From positions 1 to 64,000 of the forward strand of contig NZ_BJMN01000052.1 in NCBI RefSeq assembly GCF_006539185.1: a DNA stretch of 64,000 bases, read 5' to 3'. This DNA is from Streptomyces gardneri. GTDB taxonomy: Bacteria; Actinomycetota; Actinomycetes; Streptomycetales; Streptomycetaceae. The notes beneath the pieces were generated by a model. The model saw only the letters and a list, made by a program, of their open reading frames with translations. It did no database searches and was not told the DNA's origin. The translations under genes and the position numbers were made by a program. This document shows positions 47,516-55,422 of this stretch, one piece after another (the first letter of the stretch is position 1; every line of letters begins with the position of its first letter).

Positions 47516-48373
47516 ATGTCTGGCCAGTCGCTTCTCGTTCCGGGGGAGCTCTCCCCCCACCGCTCCGTCCCGGGCTCCATCCGCCGCCCCGAGTACGTCG
47601 GGAAGCCCGCCCCGGCCCCGTACAGCGGGCCCGAGGTGCAGGATTCCGACACCATCGAGCGGATGCGGATCGCCGGCCGCATCGCCGCACAGGCGATGGA
47701 GGAGGCCGCCAAGCACATCGCTCCGGGTGTCACCACCGACGAGCTCGACCGGGTCGCCCACGAGTACATGTGCGACCACGGCGCCTACCCCTCGACCCTC
47801 GGCTACCGCGGGTTCCCGAAGTCGCTGTGCGCCTCGATCAACGAGGTCATCTGCCACGGCATCCCGGACTCCACGGTGCTGCGGGACGGCGACATCGTGA
47901 ACCTGGACGTCACGGCGTACATCAACGGCGTCCACGGCGACAACAACGCCACCTACCTCTGCGGCGACGTCGACGAGGAGTCGCGACTGCTCGTCGAGCG
48001 GACCCGGGAGTCCCTGAACCGGGCCATCAAGGCCGTCCGGCCGGGCCGTCAGATCAACATCATCGGGCGGGTCATCGAGTCGTACGCCAAGCGCTTCGGT
48101 TACGGGGTCGTGCGCGACTTCACCGGGCACGGCATCAACTCGTCGTTCCACTCCGGCCTGATCGTCCCGCACTACGACTCCCCCCACCACACCACCGAGA
48201 TCAAGACCGGCATGACCTTCACGATCGAGCCGATGCTGACGCTGGGCACCCACGACTACGACATGTGGGACGACGGCTGGACCGTGGTGACCAAGGACCG
48301 GAAGCGGACCGCGCAGTTCGAGCACACGCTCGTCGTGACCGAGAACGGGGCCGAGATCCTGACGTTGCCCTGA
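47516..48373 (+). CDS. map: Methionine aminopeptidase (type I)
   Basis: A 285-residue metalloprotease that removes the initiator Met from new proteins. It has an N-terminal extension of about 45 residues (SGQSLLVPGELSPHRSVPGSIRRPEYV) seen in actinobacterial type Ic enzymes, then ERMRIAGRIAAQAMEEAAKHI, STLGYRGFPKSLCASINEVICHGIP, NLDVTAYINGVHGDNN (first metal Asp pair), FTGHGINSSFHSGLIVPHY (His) and FTIEPMLTLG (Glu), with the last Glu in AQFEHTLVV. All five metal ligand regions are present. Confidence 0.96.
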   Translation: MSGQSLLVPGELSPHRSVPGSIRRPEYVGKPAPAPYSGPEVQDSDTIERMRIAGRIAAQAMEEAAKHIAPGVTTDELDRVAHEYMCDHGAYPSTLGYRGFPKSLCASINEVICHGIPDSTVLRDGDIVNLDVTAYINGVHGDNNATYLCGDVDEESRLLVERTRESLNRAIKAVRPGRQINIIGRVIESYAKRFGYGVVRDFTGHGINSSFHSGLIVPHYDSPHHTTEIKTGMTFTIEPMLTLGTHDYDMWDDGWTVVTKDRKRTAQFEHTLVVTENGAEILTLP

Positions 48374-48418
48374 GCCCTCGAACGGGTACGTCTTTACCGA
48401 CAGGACGTCGGGAACCAG

Positions 48419-48448
48419 TTGACTTAGGTAAGCCTAAGTTGGCAGTAT
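48419..48448 (+). promoter_or_regulatory. Haem oxygenase promoter with iron box
   Basis: TTGACT at 48419-48424, an 18-bp spacer and CAGTAT at 48443-48448 form a good promoter. The palindromic ACTTAGGTAAGCCTAAGT (48422-48439) overlaps the -35 and spacer and resembles the DmdR/IdeR iron box TTAGGTTAGGCTCACCTAA. Iron-loaded repressor bound here would block RNA polymerase. Confidence 0.8.
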
Positions 48449-48487
48449 CTGCACTGGTTCCCGTCCCATCGGTCCCGGAGGCACGCC

Positions 48488-49138
48488 TTGGACACGCCCT
48501 TCTCCACGCTCATCCGTACGGCCTCGCACGAGCAGCACACGGAGGCGGAGACCTCGTCCTTCATGGGCGACCTCCTGGGCGGACGCCTGGCCGTCGACGC
48601 CTACGCCCGCTACACGGAGCAGCTGTGGTTCGTGTACCGCGCCCTGGAGGAGGGTGCGGAGGCGCTGCGCGAGGACCCGGTCGCCGGGCCGTTCATACAG
48701 GCCGAGCTGTTCCGCACGGCCGCCCTGGAGCAGGACCTCGCCCATCTGCGGGGCCCCGACTGGCGTGCCGGGGTCTCCCCGCTGCCCGCCACCGTCGCGT
48801 ACGCCGAGCGGGTCGCGGAGTGCGCCCGTGACTGGCCCGCCGGTTACGTGGCCCACCACTACACGCGCTACCTGGGCGACCTGTCGGGCGGCCAGATCAT
48901 CCGCGACAAGGCGGAGCGGACCTGGGGCTTCGCGCGCAAGGGCGACGGCGTGCGCTTCTACGTCTTCGAGGAGATCGGCAACCCGGCCGCGTTCAAGCGG
49001 ACCTACCGGGAGCTGCTCGACGGGGTGAACGCCGACGACCTGGAGAAGCAGCGGATCGTCGACGAGTGCAAGCGCGCCTTCGACTTCAACAGCGCGGTCT
49101 TCCACCAGCTGGGGGGCGAGTTCCCGCTGAGCGCGTGA
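48488..49138 (+). CDS. Haem oxygenase (biliverdin-producing)
   Basis: A 216-residue alpha-helical enzyme that opens haem to biliverdin, CO and iron. Seen: TLIRTASHEQHTEAETSSFMGDLLGG with a proximal His near residue 14-17, QLWFVYRALEEG, and YTRYLGDLSGGQIIRDKA, the distal-helix Gly-rich motif. The start is TTG, set by GGAGG seven bases upstream. Expression is probably iron-repressed through the upstream box. It supplies the intracellular step for haem imported by the HmuTUV system 5 kb downstream. Confidence 0.95.
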   Translation: MDTPFSTLIRTASHEQHTEAETSSFMGDLLGGRLAVDAYARYTEQLWFVYRALEEGAEALREDPVAGPFIQAELFRTAALEQDLAHLRGPDWRAGVSPLPATVAYAERVAECARDWPAGYVAHHYTRYLGDLSGGQIIRDKAERTWGFARKGDGVRFYVFEEIGNPAAFKRTYRELLDGVNADDLEKQRIVDECKRAFDFNSAVFHQLGGEFPLSA

Positions 49139-49156
49139 GCGTCCGGACCCCGCGCC

Positions 49157-49180
49157 CGGGGCCCGTGCGCTCGGGCCCCG
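49157..49180 (+). terminator. Terminator after haem oxygenase
   Basis: Perfect nine-base arms CGGGGCCCG and CGGGCCCCG around TGCGCT, 18 bp after the haem oxygenase stop. Confidence 0.7.
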
Positions 49181-49211
49181 CGCTCGGAGCGTGAGCGTCC
49201 GGGACGCGCGC

Positions 49212-49883
49212 TCAGAGCATGAAGGTCCTCTCCAGGCGGACTCGTCCGCCCAACTCCACGATGCCGTCAGGGCCGGGGGCGGTGAGCAGCTGCGACCCCC
49301 GGCCCTGAGTGATGTTCAGGGCGCGTCCCAGCTCCGCCGTCAGGAGCAGCGCCGCCGCGCCGGTCGCCTCGTCCTCGTCGATGCCGTCACCGCGCCCCGG
49401 GAAGCCCCGCGCCCTGACCCGGCCCGCGGCCTCCTCCTGCCAGGCCCAGGCGTAGATCCACTCACCGGGCTCGGGCACCTCCAGCGCGTCCACCTCGGCG
49501 GCGGAGCCGTACTGCCGCAGGGTCCGCGGCGGCGCCCACTCGGCGCGCGCCTCGATCCAGGTGAACTCCCCGTCCCCGCGCACCCACACCTCGCCCGCCG
49601 GCGGGACGATGACCTCCAGGTCGAGCAGCCAGGCGGCGCCGACGAGGGGGTATCCGGCGAACGGCAGCCGCGTCCCGGGGGTGTAGATGTCGACGATCCC
49701 GCGCTCCGGGTCGTCCACGAACACCGTCTCGCTGAAGCCCAGTTCCTTGGCGAGGGCCTGCCGGGAGGCCTCGTCGGGGTAGTAGCGGGGATCCCGTACG
49801 ACTCCGAGGGCGTTGCCCTGGCGGCCGTCGCCCGCACAGAAGACCCGGAGGACGTCGATGTCGGTGGTGGCGGTCGTGTTCAT
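49212..49883 (-). CDS. PhzF family epimerase/isomerase-like protein
   Basis: A 223-residue member of the PhzF fold (diaminopimelate-epimerase-like). It shows VLRVFCAGDGRQGNALGVV, AKELGFSETVFVDD with the conserved catalytic-type Glu, TPGTRLPFAGYPLVGAAWLL and the later DEDEATGAAALLLTAELGR. It is shorter than PhzF itself, the second half being compact. The reaction is unknown. ATG 49883 is preferred; a TTG four codons upstream is possible. It sits between the haem oxygenase and HtaA genes but faces the other way, with no visible link to haem. Confidence 0.82.
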   Translation of the reverse strand: MNTTATTDIDVLRVFCAGDGRQGNALGVVRDPRYYPDEASRQALAKELGFSETVFVDDPERGIVDIYTPGTRLPFAGYPLVGAAWLLDLEVIVPPAGEVWVRGDGEFTWIEARAEWAPPRTLRQYGSAAEVDALEVPEPGEWIYAWAWQEEAAGRVRARGFPGRGDGIDEDEATGAAALLLTAELGRALNITQGRGSQLLTAPGPDGIVELGGRVRLERTFML

Positions 49884-49911
49884 GGCGGAATTCAACCACT
49901 CGGCCCCAGCG

Positions 49912-49948
49912 GGCAGGGCCGCACCCGGGAATCGGGTGCGGCCCTGCC
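49912..49948 (-). terminator. Strong terminator after the HtaA operon
   Basis: Fifteen-base perfect arms (GGCAGGGCCGCACCC and complement) with a seven-base loop, between the first htaA stop and the PhzF gene. Confidence 0.88.
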
Positions 49949-49980
49949 TGTTGAGGGGGGTGGCGGTGGAGGGGGGTCGC

Positions 49981-51660
49981 TCAGGACTCCGTGGTGCGGC
50001 GGCGGACGGTGATGACGACGGCCGCGCCCGCGCCGGCGATCAGGCCGGAGGCGGCGAGGAGGAGGCCGGTCGGGGTGCCCGAGCCGGTGGCGGCGAGGGC
50101 GCCGGAGCCGCCGACCGAACCGGAGCCGCCGACGGTGCCCGCGCCCCCGGCCGTGCCCGCGCCGCCGACGGTTCCCGCACCGCCCGTGGTGGACGAGCCG
50201 CCGGCCGAACCCGAGCCGCCCGTGGTGCCGGAGCCGCCCGTCGTGGAGGAGCCGCCGGAGGTCGAGGGCAGCGAGGCGCCCTTGTCGGCCGCGAGGGTCA
50301 CGGTCACCGGGTCCATGGCGGTGCCCGCGGGGTAGCCGCCCTGGCCGCCCGGGGCCGAGAACGTCGCGGAGCCGGCCGCCGTCAGCTTCGCCGGGATGTC
50401 GGCGAGGGTGACGAGCCCCTTGTCCACGGTCCAGTCGGCCTTGGACAGGTCCAGGTCGACCAGGGCCACGTCGTCCCGCTTGCCCACCGCACTGGTGACG
50501 TCGGCGGTCAGGGTGCCGGTGGTGCCGGTCGCCTCGACCTTCAGGTCGGTGACGGTCCAGTCGATGCCGTGCGCGGCGCAGACGAAGGCGAGCCTGCCGG
50601 AGAAGGCGGCCTCGGCCTTGCGGGCGTCGGCGTCGAGGTCGGCCTTGACGAAGCCGAAGTCGTAGGCGGAGCCCCGCTTCACGGCCCCGCCGGAGGCGGT
50701 GACGGAGCCGCCGCACATCTCGCCGACGTACCGCTGCCAGCTCTGCTTCACACCCCAGGTGAGCCGGCCGTCGACCACGCCGGACGGGTCGGTCGGCGGC
50801 TGCGTCGTGGGGGCGGTGGTCGTCGGCGCCGGGGAGGTCGGGGCCGTGGTGGTGGGGGCCGGGGACGTCGGGGCGGTGGTGGTCGGAGCAGGGGACGTCG
50901 GGGCCGTGGTGGTGGGCGCGGGAGACGTCGGAGCCGTGGTCGGCGGCGTGACGGGCGGGGTGGTCGGGGGCTCGGTGGTCGGCGGCGGGGTCGTCGGCGG
51001 AGTAGTCGTCGGCCGGGCGCCCGCCTTCATGGTGAGCGTGGCCGCGTCGAGTTCGTCGCCCTCCTTGTAGAAGCCGCCGAAGGCCGCGGCGCCGTCCTTC
51101 GTCAGCTTCGCCGGTATGTCCTTGAACACCATGGCGCCGCCCGCGCCCTGGGACGGCCGGACGCGGCTCATGTCGAGCGCCGCGAAGGCGATGTCGTCGC
51201 GGGTGCTGACGGTGCCGTCCTTCTCCTTGGTGACGACGTCCGCGAGGATCTCGCCGGTCGGCGCGGCCGAGCCCTTCGTCGTCAGCCTGACGTCCGAGAT
51301 CCGGATGTCGAGGGCGCCCGAGTGGGCCTCGAAACGGACGCCGCCCTTGAAGGAGTTGGCGGTGGCGTGCGTGCCCGTGTCGTAGGTGCCGGTGCCCTCG
51401 ACGAAGGTGAACACGCCGTTGCCGGAGGCCTGCTTCGCGCCGCCTTCGAGCGTGGTCTTCCCGTGCGCGAAGGGCTGCGCCAGGTAGGTACGGAAGGACT
51501 GCTTGATGCCCCAGTCCAGGGTGCCGTCGCTCAGCGCCATCGGGGGCGGGGCGTCGGCCGCCGAGGCGGGCAGGGCCAGGGCGACGGCACCCGTGCCGAG
51601 GGCGGCTGCCGTGGCGACGGCGGCGGCCAGGGTGACGGATCGGCGCAAGGGGGTGGCCAT
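49981..51660 (-). CDS. htaA: HtaA-domain haem-binding surface protein with LAATG sorting signal
   Basis: A 559-residue exported protein with a signal peptide (VTLAAAVATAAALGTGAVALALPASAA) and two HtaA domains. Repeated features are LDWGIKQSFRTYLAQP and LTWGVKQSWQRYVGEM, each followed by a conserved later strand region; in corynebacteria such domains bind haem at the cell surface. Between them is a Pro/Thr linker with about four copies of TTTAPTSPAP. At the C-terminus LAATG (522-526), a hydrophobic helix and RRRTTES form a sorting signal; LAXTG is the known recognition form of streptomycete class E sortase, so wall anchoring is likely. The ATG has AGGAGA upstream. Probably cotranscribed with the second HtaA gene. 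Confidence 0.9.
   Translation of the reverse strand: MATPLRRSVTLAAAVATAAALGTGAVALALPASAADAPPPMALSDGTLDWGIKQSFRTYLAQPFAHGKTTLEGGAKQASGNGVFTFVEGTGTYDTGTHATANSFKGGVRFEAHSGALDIRISDVRLTTKGSAAPTGEILADVVTKEKDGTVSTRDDIAFAALDMSRVRPSQGAGGAMVFKDIPAKLTKDGAAAFGGFYKEGDELDAATLTMKAGARPTTTPPTTPPPTTEPPTTPPVTPPTTAPTSPAPTTTAPTSPAPTTTAPTSPAPTTTAPTSPAPTTTAPTTQPPTDPSGVVDGRLTWGVKQSWQRYVGEMCGGSVTASGGAVKRGSAYDFGFVKADLDADARKAEAAFSGRLAFVCAAHGIDWTVTDLKVEATGTTGTLTADVTSAVGKRDDVALVDLDLSKADWTVDKGLVTLADIPAKLTAAGSATFSAPGGQGGYPAGTAMDPVTVTLAADKGASLPSTSGGSSTTGGSGTTGGSGSAGGSSTTGGAGTVGGAGTAGGAGTVGGSGSVGGSGALAATGSGTPTGLLLAASGLIAGAGAAVVITVRRRTTES
50805..50945. repeat. 30-bp in-frame tandem repeat in the htaA linker
   Basis: About four copies of a 30-bp unit encode TTTAPTSPAP. 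Copies differ mainly at silent positions, so they are selected at the protein level. Such repeats can change length by slippage, altering how far the haem domain stands from the wall. Confidence 0.8.
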
Positions 51661-51717
51661 GTCGGGGGTTCTCCTAGGTGGTGCGGGGGGGGGAGGGAAG
51701 CCGAGGGGCGCGGGGGG

Positions 51718-53154
51718 TCAGGCCTCGGGGGTGCCGGTACGGCGGCGGCGTACGGCGACGAGGACCGCGAGCGCGGCGGCGAGGAGCACGCCCGCACCGA
51801 TCGCGGCGTACATGCCGGTGGAGGTCGCCGGGGCGGGGGCGGCGGCCGGGGCGGCCGGGCCGGATCCCTTCGCCGGGGCGGCGGACGGTGTGGCCTCGCT
51901 GCCGAGGTCCGGGAGCGCGGGCAGCTTCGCCGTCGCGTCGACGGTGACGGCCAGCGACACGGGGTCCATCGCGGTCCCCGCCCTGTACATCCCGCCGAAG
52001 GCCTTGGCGCCGCCCTCGGTGAGGGTGGCGGGGGCCTCGGTGACGGCGGCGAGGCCGTTCTTCGGGGCGAAGTCCTCGGCGGTGAAGGTGACGAGGGGCA
52101 CGGCCTTCGTGGTCGTCCCGCCGCTGGTGACGTCGGCGCTGAGCGTGCCCTTGCCGCCGGTCACCTTCGCGGCGACCCCGGCGAGTGTGAGGTCGAGATG
52201 GGCGCCGGTGAAGCGGACGCTGCCCGCGAAGGCCGCGTCGAGGGTCTGTTTCCGCGCGTCGTACGTGCCCTTGCCGGCCGGGAAGCGGAAGAGCGCGCCG
52301 CCGTCCTGGGCGCCGCCGGCGAGGGTCCACTTCCCCTGGGCGATGGCCCCGGTGACGTACTCGCGGAAGGTCCGACGGACACCCCAGTCGACAGCGGCGG
52401 TCCTGAGGGCGCCGGTGCTCGCGGGCGCGGTGGGGGAACTCGCCGTGGGCGACGGGCTCGTGGGGGGCGTCGTCGTCGGTTCGGTGGCGGGCGGTGTGGC
52501 CGGCGCGGTGGTCGGCGCGGTCCGCTGCGGGGTCCGGACGTCGACCGTGAGGCTGACGGGGTCGAGCTGGGTGCCCGCCGGGTAGTAGCCGGCGAAGGCC
52601 GTGGCGCCCTGCGCGGTGAGCGTGGCGGGCACGCCGCCGAGGGCGACGGGGCTGCCGCCGCCGCGCATGTCGATGCCGCCGAGGGCCAGGGTGGCCAGCG
52701 GCACCTGGGCCGTGACGCTCACGCGTCCGCTGCCCTTGGCCTTGCTCGCCATGTCGGCGTAGAGGGTGCCGCGGCCGCCCTGGACGACGACCCGGGGGCG
52801 GCTGATGGTGAGGTCGAGCTCGTTCGTGCCGTCCGCCTTGCGGTGGCCCGTGAAGCGGACGCCGCCGGAGAAGGCGGCTTCGAAGGCGCCGGTCCCGGGG
52901 TCGTACGAGCCCTGCGCGGAGTGGAAGCGGAACTGGCCGGTGCCGACCGTGGCGGCGCCGCCGGCGAGGCCCCAACTGCCCTGCGCGATGGGCCCGGTGA
53001 CGTAGCTCTGGAAGGAGGACCTGATGCCCCAGTCGAGTCGCCCGCCCTGGACCGTGCGGCTCTCCGCGTAGGCGGGCGGGGCCGGGATCAGGGCGGCGAG
53101 CAGGGCCGCGAAGAGGCCCACGGCGAGCGCGCGGGCGGGTCTGGACAGCAGCAT
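51718..53154 (-). CDS. HtaA-domain haem-binding membrane-anchored protein
   Basis: A 478-residue exported protein with two HtaA domains (LDWGIRSSFQSYVTGPIAQGSW and VDWGVRRTFREYVTGAIAQGKW) joined by a Thr/Pro linker. It has a signal peptide ending IPAPPAYA, and a C-terminal helix (MYAAIGAGVLLAAALAVLVAV) followed by RRRRTGTPEA. Unlike its neighbour it lacks an LAXTG motif before the helix, so it is probably held in the membrane. Both HtaA proteins could pass haem inward to HmuT, as shown in corynebacteria. The ATG follows AAGGG. It faces hmuT across 127 bp that include an iron box. Confidence 0.9.
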   Translation of the reverse strand: MLLSRPARALAVGLFAALLAALIPAPPAYAESRTVQGGRLDWGIRSSFQSYVTGPIAQGSWGLAGGAATVGTGQFRFHSAQGSYDPGTGAFEAAFSGGVRFTGHRKADGTNELDLTISRPRVVVQGGRGTLYADMASKAKGSGRVSVTAQVPLATLALGGIDMRGGGSPVALGGVPATLTAQGATAFAGYYPAGTQLDPVSLTVDVRTPQRTAPTTAPATPPATEPTTTPPTSPSPTASSPTAPASTGALRTAAVDWGVRRTFREYVTGAIAQGKWTLAGGAQDGGALFRFPAGKGTYDARKQTLDAAFAGSVRFTGAHLDLTLAGVAAKVTGGKGTLSADVTSGGTTTKAVPLVTFTAEDFAPKNGLAAVTEAPATLTEGGAKAFGGMYRAGTAMDPVSLAVTVDATAKLPALPDLGSEATPSAAPAKGSGPAAPAAAPAPATSTGMYAAIGAGVLLAAALAVLVAVRRRRTGTPEA

Positions 53155-53189
53155 GGGACCCCTTCCAGGGGGCGTCGCGGGCTAGCAAG

Positions 53190-53208
53190 TAAGGCAAGGC
53201 TAACCTAA
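53190..53208. promoter_or_regulatory. Iron box between htaA genes and hmuTUV
   Basis: TAAGGCAAGGCTAACCTAA; read on the other strand it matches the iron-box consensus TTAGGTTAGGCTCACCTAA closely. One box between the two divergent transcription units can repress both when iron is plentiful (DmdR1/IdeR known to bind such boxes). Confidence 0.85.
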
Positions 53209-53281
53209 GCTGAATCGCGCTTCGGCCGGAACCCCTCCGGTCCGGACGCGGCAGACGGAACGAACGACAGGACGGTGTCCG

Positions 53282-54289
53282 GTGCGCAGAACTCGCCTCG
53301 CGGGAGCGCTGACAGCAGTGCTCGCCCTCGCCCTCATGGCGACCGGCTGCGGTGACGGAGGCGGAAGCGGAACCGGCGGTGCGCCCGCCGCCGAGGCCTC
53401 CACCGCCCCCGACCGGGTCGAGCCGCTCGCCGCCCCGGGCGCGCCCCGACTGCCCGTCACCGTCCCCTCGGCGGACGGGCGCACGGTCACCGTCACCTCG
53501 ACCGAGCGGATCGTCCCGCTCAGCGGCTCCCTCAGCGAGCTCGTCTTCACCCTCGGCCTCGGCGGGAAGGTCGTCGCCCGCGACATCACCGCCACCTTCG
53601 AACAGGCCGCGGACCTCCCGGTGGTGACCCGCGCCCATGACGTCTCCGCCGAGAGCGTGCTCTCGCTGCGGCCCACCCTCGTCCTCGCCGAGTCCGCCAC
53701 CGGGCCGGCCGAGGCCGTCGCCCAGATCCGGGACGCGGGCATCCCTCTCGTCGTCGTGAAGCCCGCCAAGGAGCTCGCGGACGTCGGCACCCGCATCGAC
53801 GCGGTCGCCGCCGCCCTCGGCGTACGCGACTCGGGGACCGCGCTCAAGGAACGCACCCGGGAGCGGATCGACGCCGTACGGAAGGACGTCCCGGCCCACG
53901 CGGAGAAGCCCCGGGTCGCCTTCCTCTACGTCCGCGGCTCCGCCGCCGTCTATCTGCTCGGCGGCGCCGAGTCCGGCGCGAGCTCCCTGCTCGAAGCGGC
54001 CGGAGCGGTCGACGCGGGCAAGGAGTCCGGCCTGACCAAAGACTTCACCCCGCTCACCAGCGAGGCCCTCGCGCAGGCCGCGCCCGACGCGATCCTCGTC
54101 ATGCGCAAGGGACTCGACTCGGTCGGCGGGGTCGACGGCCTGGTGAAGCTCCCGGGCGTCGCCCAGACACCGGCGGGCGCCGACCGGCGGGTCGTCTCCG
54201 TCGACGACGGCGTCCTCCTCAACTACGGCCCGCGCACCGACCAGGTCCTGAGGTCCCTGGTCCGCCAGATGTACGGGGAGCGGAAGTGA
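53282..54289 (+). CDS. hmuT: Haem ABC transporter substrate-binding lipoprotein HmuT
   Basis: A 335-residue lipoprotein with the signal LAGALTAVLALALMATGC (lipobox ATGC). The mature part is a TroA/BtuF-type metal-chelate binding protein: VPLSGSLSELVFTLGLGGKVVARD, THDVSAESVLSLRPTLVLA-like region and VEPLAAPG near the start. The following FecCD permease and ATPase genes overlap it, making this a haem (less likely siderophore) importer. The GTG has AGGA about ten bases upstream. The iron box lies 75 bp before the start. Confidence 0.92.
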   Translation: MRRTRLAGALTAVLALALMATGCGDGGGSGTGGAPAAEASTAPDRVEPLAAPGAPRLPVTVPSADGRTVTVTSTERIVPLSGSLSELVFTLGLGGKVVARDITATFEQAADLPVVTRAHDVSAESVLSLRPTLVLAESATGPAEAVAQIRDAGIPLVVVKPAKELADVGTRIDAVAAALGVRDSGTALKERTRERIDAVRKDVPAHAEKPRVAFLYVRGSAAVYLLGGAESGASSLLEAAGAVDAGKESGLTKDFTPLTSEALAQAAPDAILVMRKGLDSVGGVDGLVKLPGVAQTPAGADRRVVSVDDGVLLNYGPRTDQVLRSLVRQMYGERK

Positions 54290-55422
54290 CGGCGCTCCCG
54301 GAGGCCCCGACCACGCCGGAACCCCCGGCGACGGATCCCTCAACGACGAAAGCCCCGGCGGCCGAACCCCCGGCGACGGAACCGCCCGCCCCGCGGCGCG
54401 GCCGGTCCGCCGTGCTCACCCTCTCCCTCCTCGCCGCCCTGCTCCTCCTCTCCCTCCTCTCCGCCGGGATCGGCGCGTACGAGATCCCGCTCGGTGACGT
54501 CCTCGCCTCCGTCCAGCACCGGATCGGGCTCGGCGGCCACGCCCTCGACCGCACGGCCGAGAGCGTCCTGTGGAACATCCGGCTCCCCCGGGTCGTCCTC
54601 GCCGTCCTCGTCGGCGCCTCGCTCGGCTGCGCGGGCGCCCTCATGCAGGGCGTGTTCGGCAACCCGCTGGCCGAGCCGGGGGTCATCGGCATCTCGGCGG
54701 GCGCGGCCGTCGGTGCGGTCGGCGCCATCGCGCTCGGGCTCACCTTCCTCGGGAACTGGACGGTGACCGTCTGCGCCTTCGTCGCCGGTCTGGCGACGGT
54801 GCTGCTCGTGTACGCGATGTCCCGCTCGGGCGGCCGTACGGAGGTGGTGACCCTGATCCTCACCGGGATCGCGGTGAACGCCTTCGCGGGCGCGCTGATC
54901 GGCCTCTTCCTCTTCTTCGCCGACAACGCGCAGATCACCCAGATCACCTTCTGGCAGCTCGGCTCGCTCGCCCAGGCGACCTGGCCCAAGGTCCTCGCCG
55001 TGCTGCCCTGCGCGCTCCTCGGTCTGGCCGTCGCCCCCTTCCACTCCCGCAGGCTCGACCTGCTCGCGCTCGGCGAACGGCCCGCCCGGCACCTGGGCGT
55101 GGACGTGGAGCGGCTGCGGGTCGCACTGATCCTGGTGGTGGCGCTGCTCACCGCGGCCGCGGTGGCGGTCGCCGGGATCATCACCTTCGTCGGTCTGCTC
55201 GTCCCGCACCTGCTGCGGATGGCGAACGGCCCCGGCCACCGCTTCCTGGTGCCGGGCAGCGCGCTGGGCGGCGCGGTCGTCCTCGCGGCCGGCGATCTGG
55301 CGGCCCGCACGGTCGCGGCCCCGGCCGAACTCCCCCTGGGCGTCCTCACCGCCCTCCTCGGCAGCCCGTTCTTCTTCTGGCTGCTCCGCAGGACCCGTCG
55401 CAGGCAAGGTGGTTGGGCATGA
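54286..55422 (+). CDS. hmuU: Haem ABC transporter permease HmuU (FecCD family)
   Basis: A 378-residue permease with about nine helices. After a Pro/Ala/Thr-rich tail of about 38 residues it shows the FecCD pattern: WNIRLPRVVLAVLVGASLGCAGALMQGVFGNPLAEPGVIGISAGAAVG, LTGIAVNAFAGALIG and GIITFVGLLVPHLLRMANGPGH. Starts with GTG overlapping the hmuT stop as GTGA and ends overlapping hmuV as ATGA, so all three are co-translated. Confidence 0.95.
   Translation: MTALPEAPTTPEPPATDPSTTKAPAAEPPATEPPAPRRGRSAVLTLSLLAALLLLSLLSAGIGAYEIPLGDVLASVQHRIGLGGHALDRTAESVLWNIRLPRVVLAVLVGASLGCAGALMQGVFGNPLAEPGVIGISAGAAVGAVGAIALGLTFLGNWTVTVCAFVAGLATVLLVYAMSRSGGRTEVVTLILTGIAVNAFAGALIGLFLFFADNAQITQITFWQLGSLAQATWPKVLAVLPCALLGLAVAPFHSRRLDLLALGERPARHLGVDVERLRVALILVVALLTAAAVAVAGIITFVGLLVPHLLRMANGPGHRFLVPGSALGGAVVLAAGDLAARTVAAPAELPLGVLTALLGSPFFFWLLRRTRRRQGGWA

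Noticed and set aside
49813..53208. 1131-codon plus-strand open frame over the HtaA genes
   Set aside because: Low-complexity Gly/Arg/Val translation opposite two genes with signal peptides and HtaA domains.
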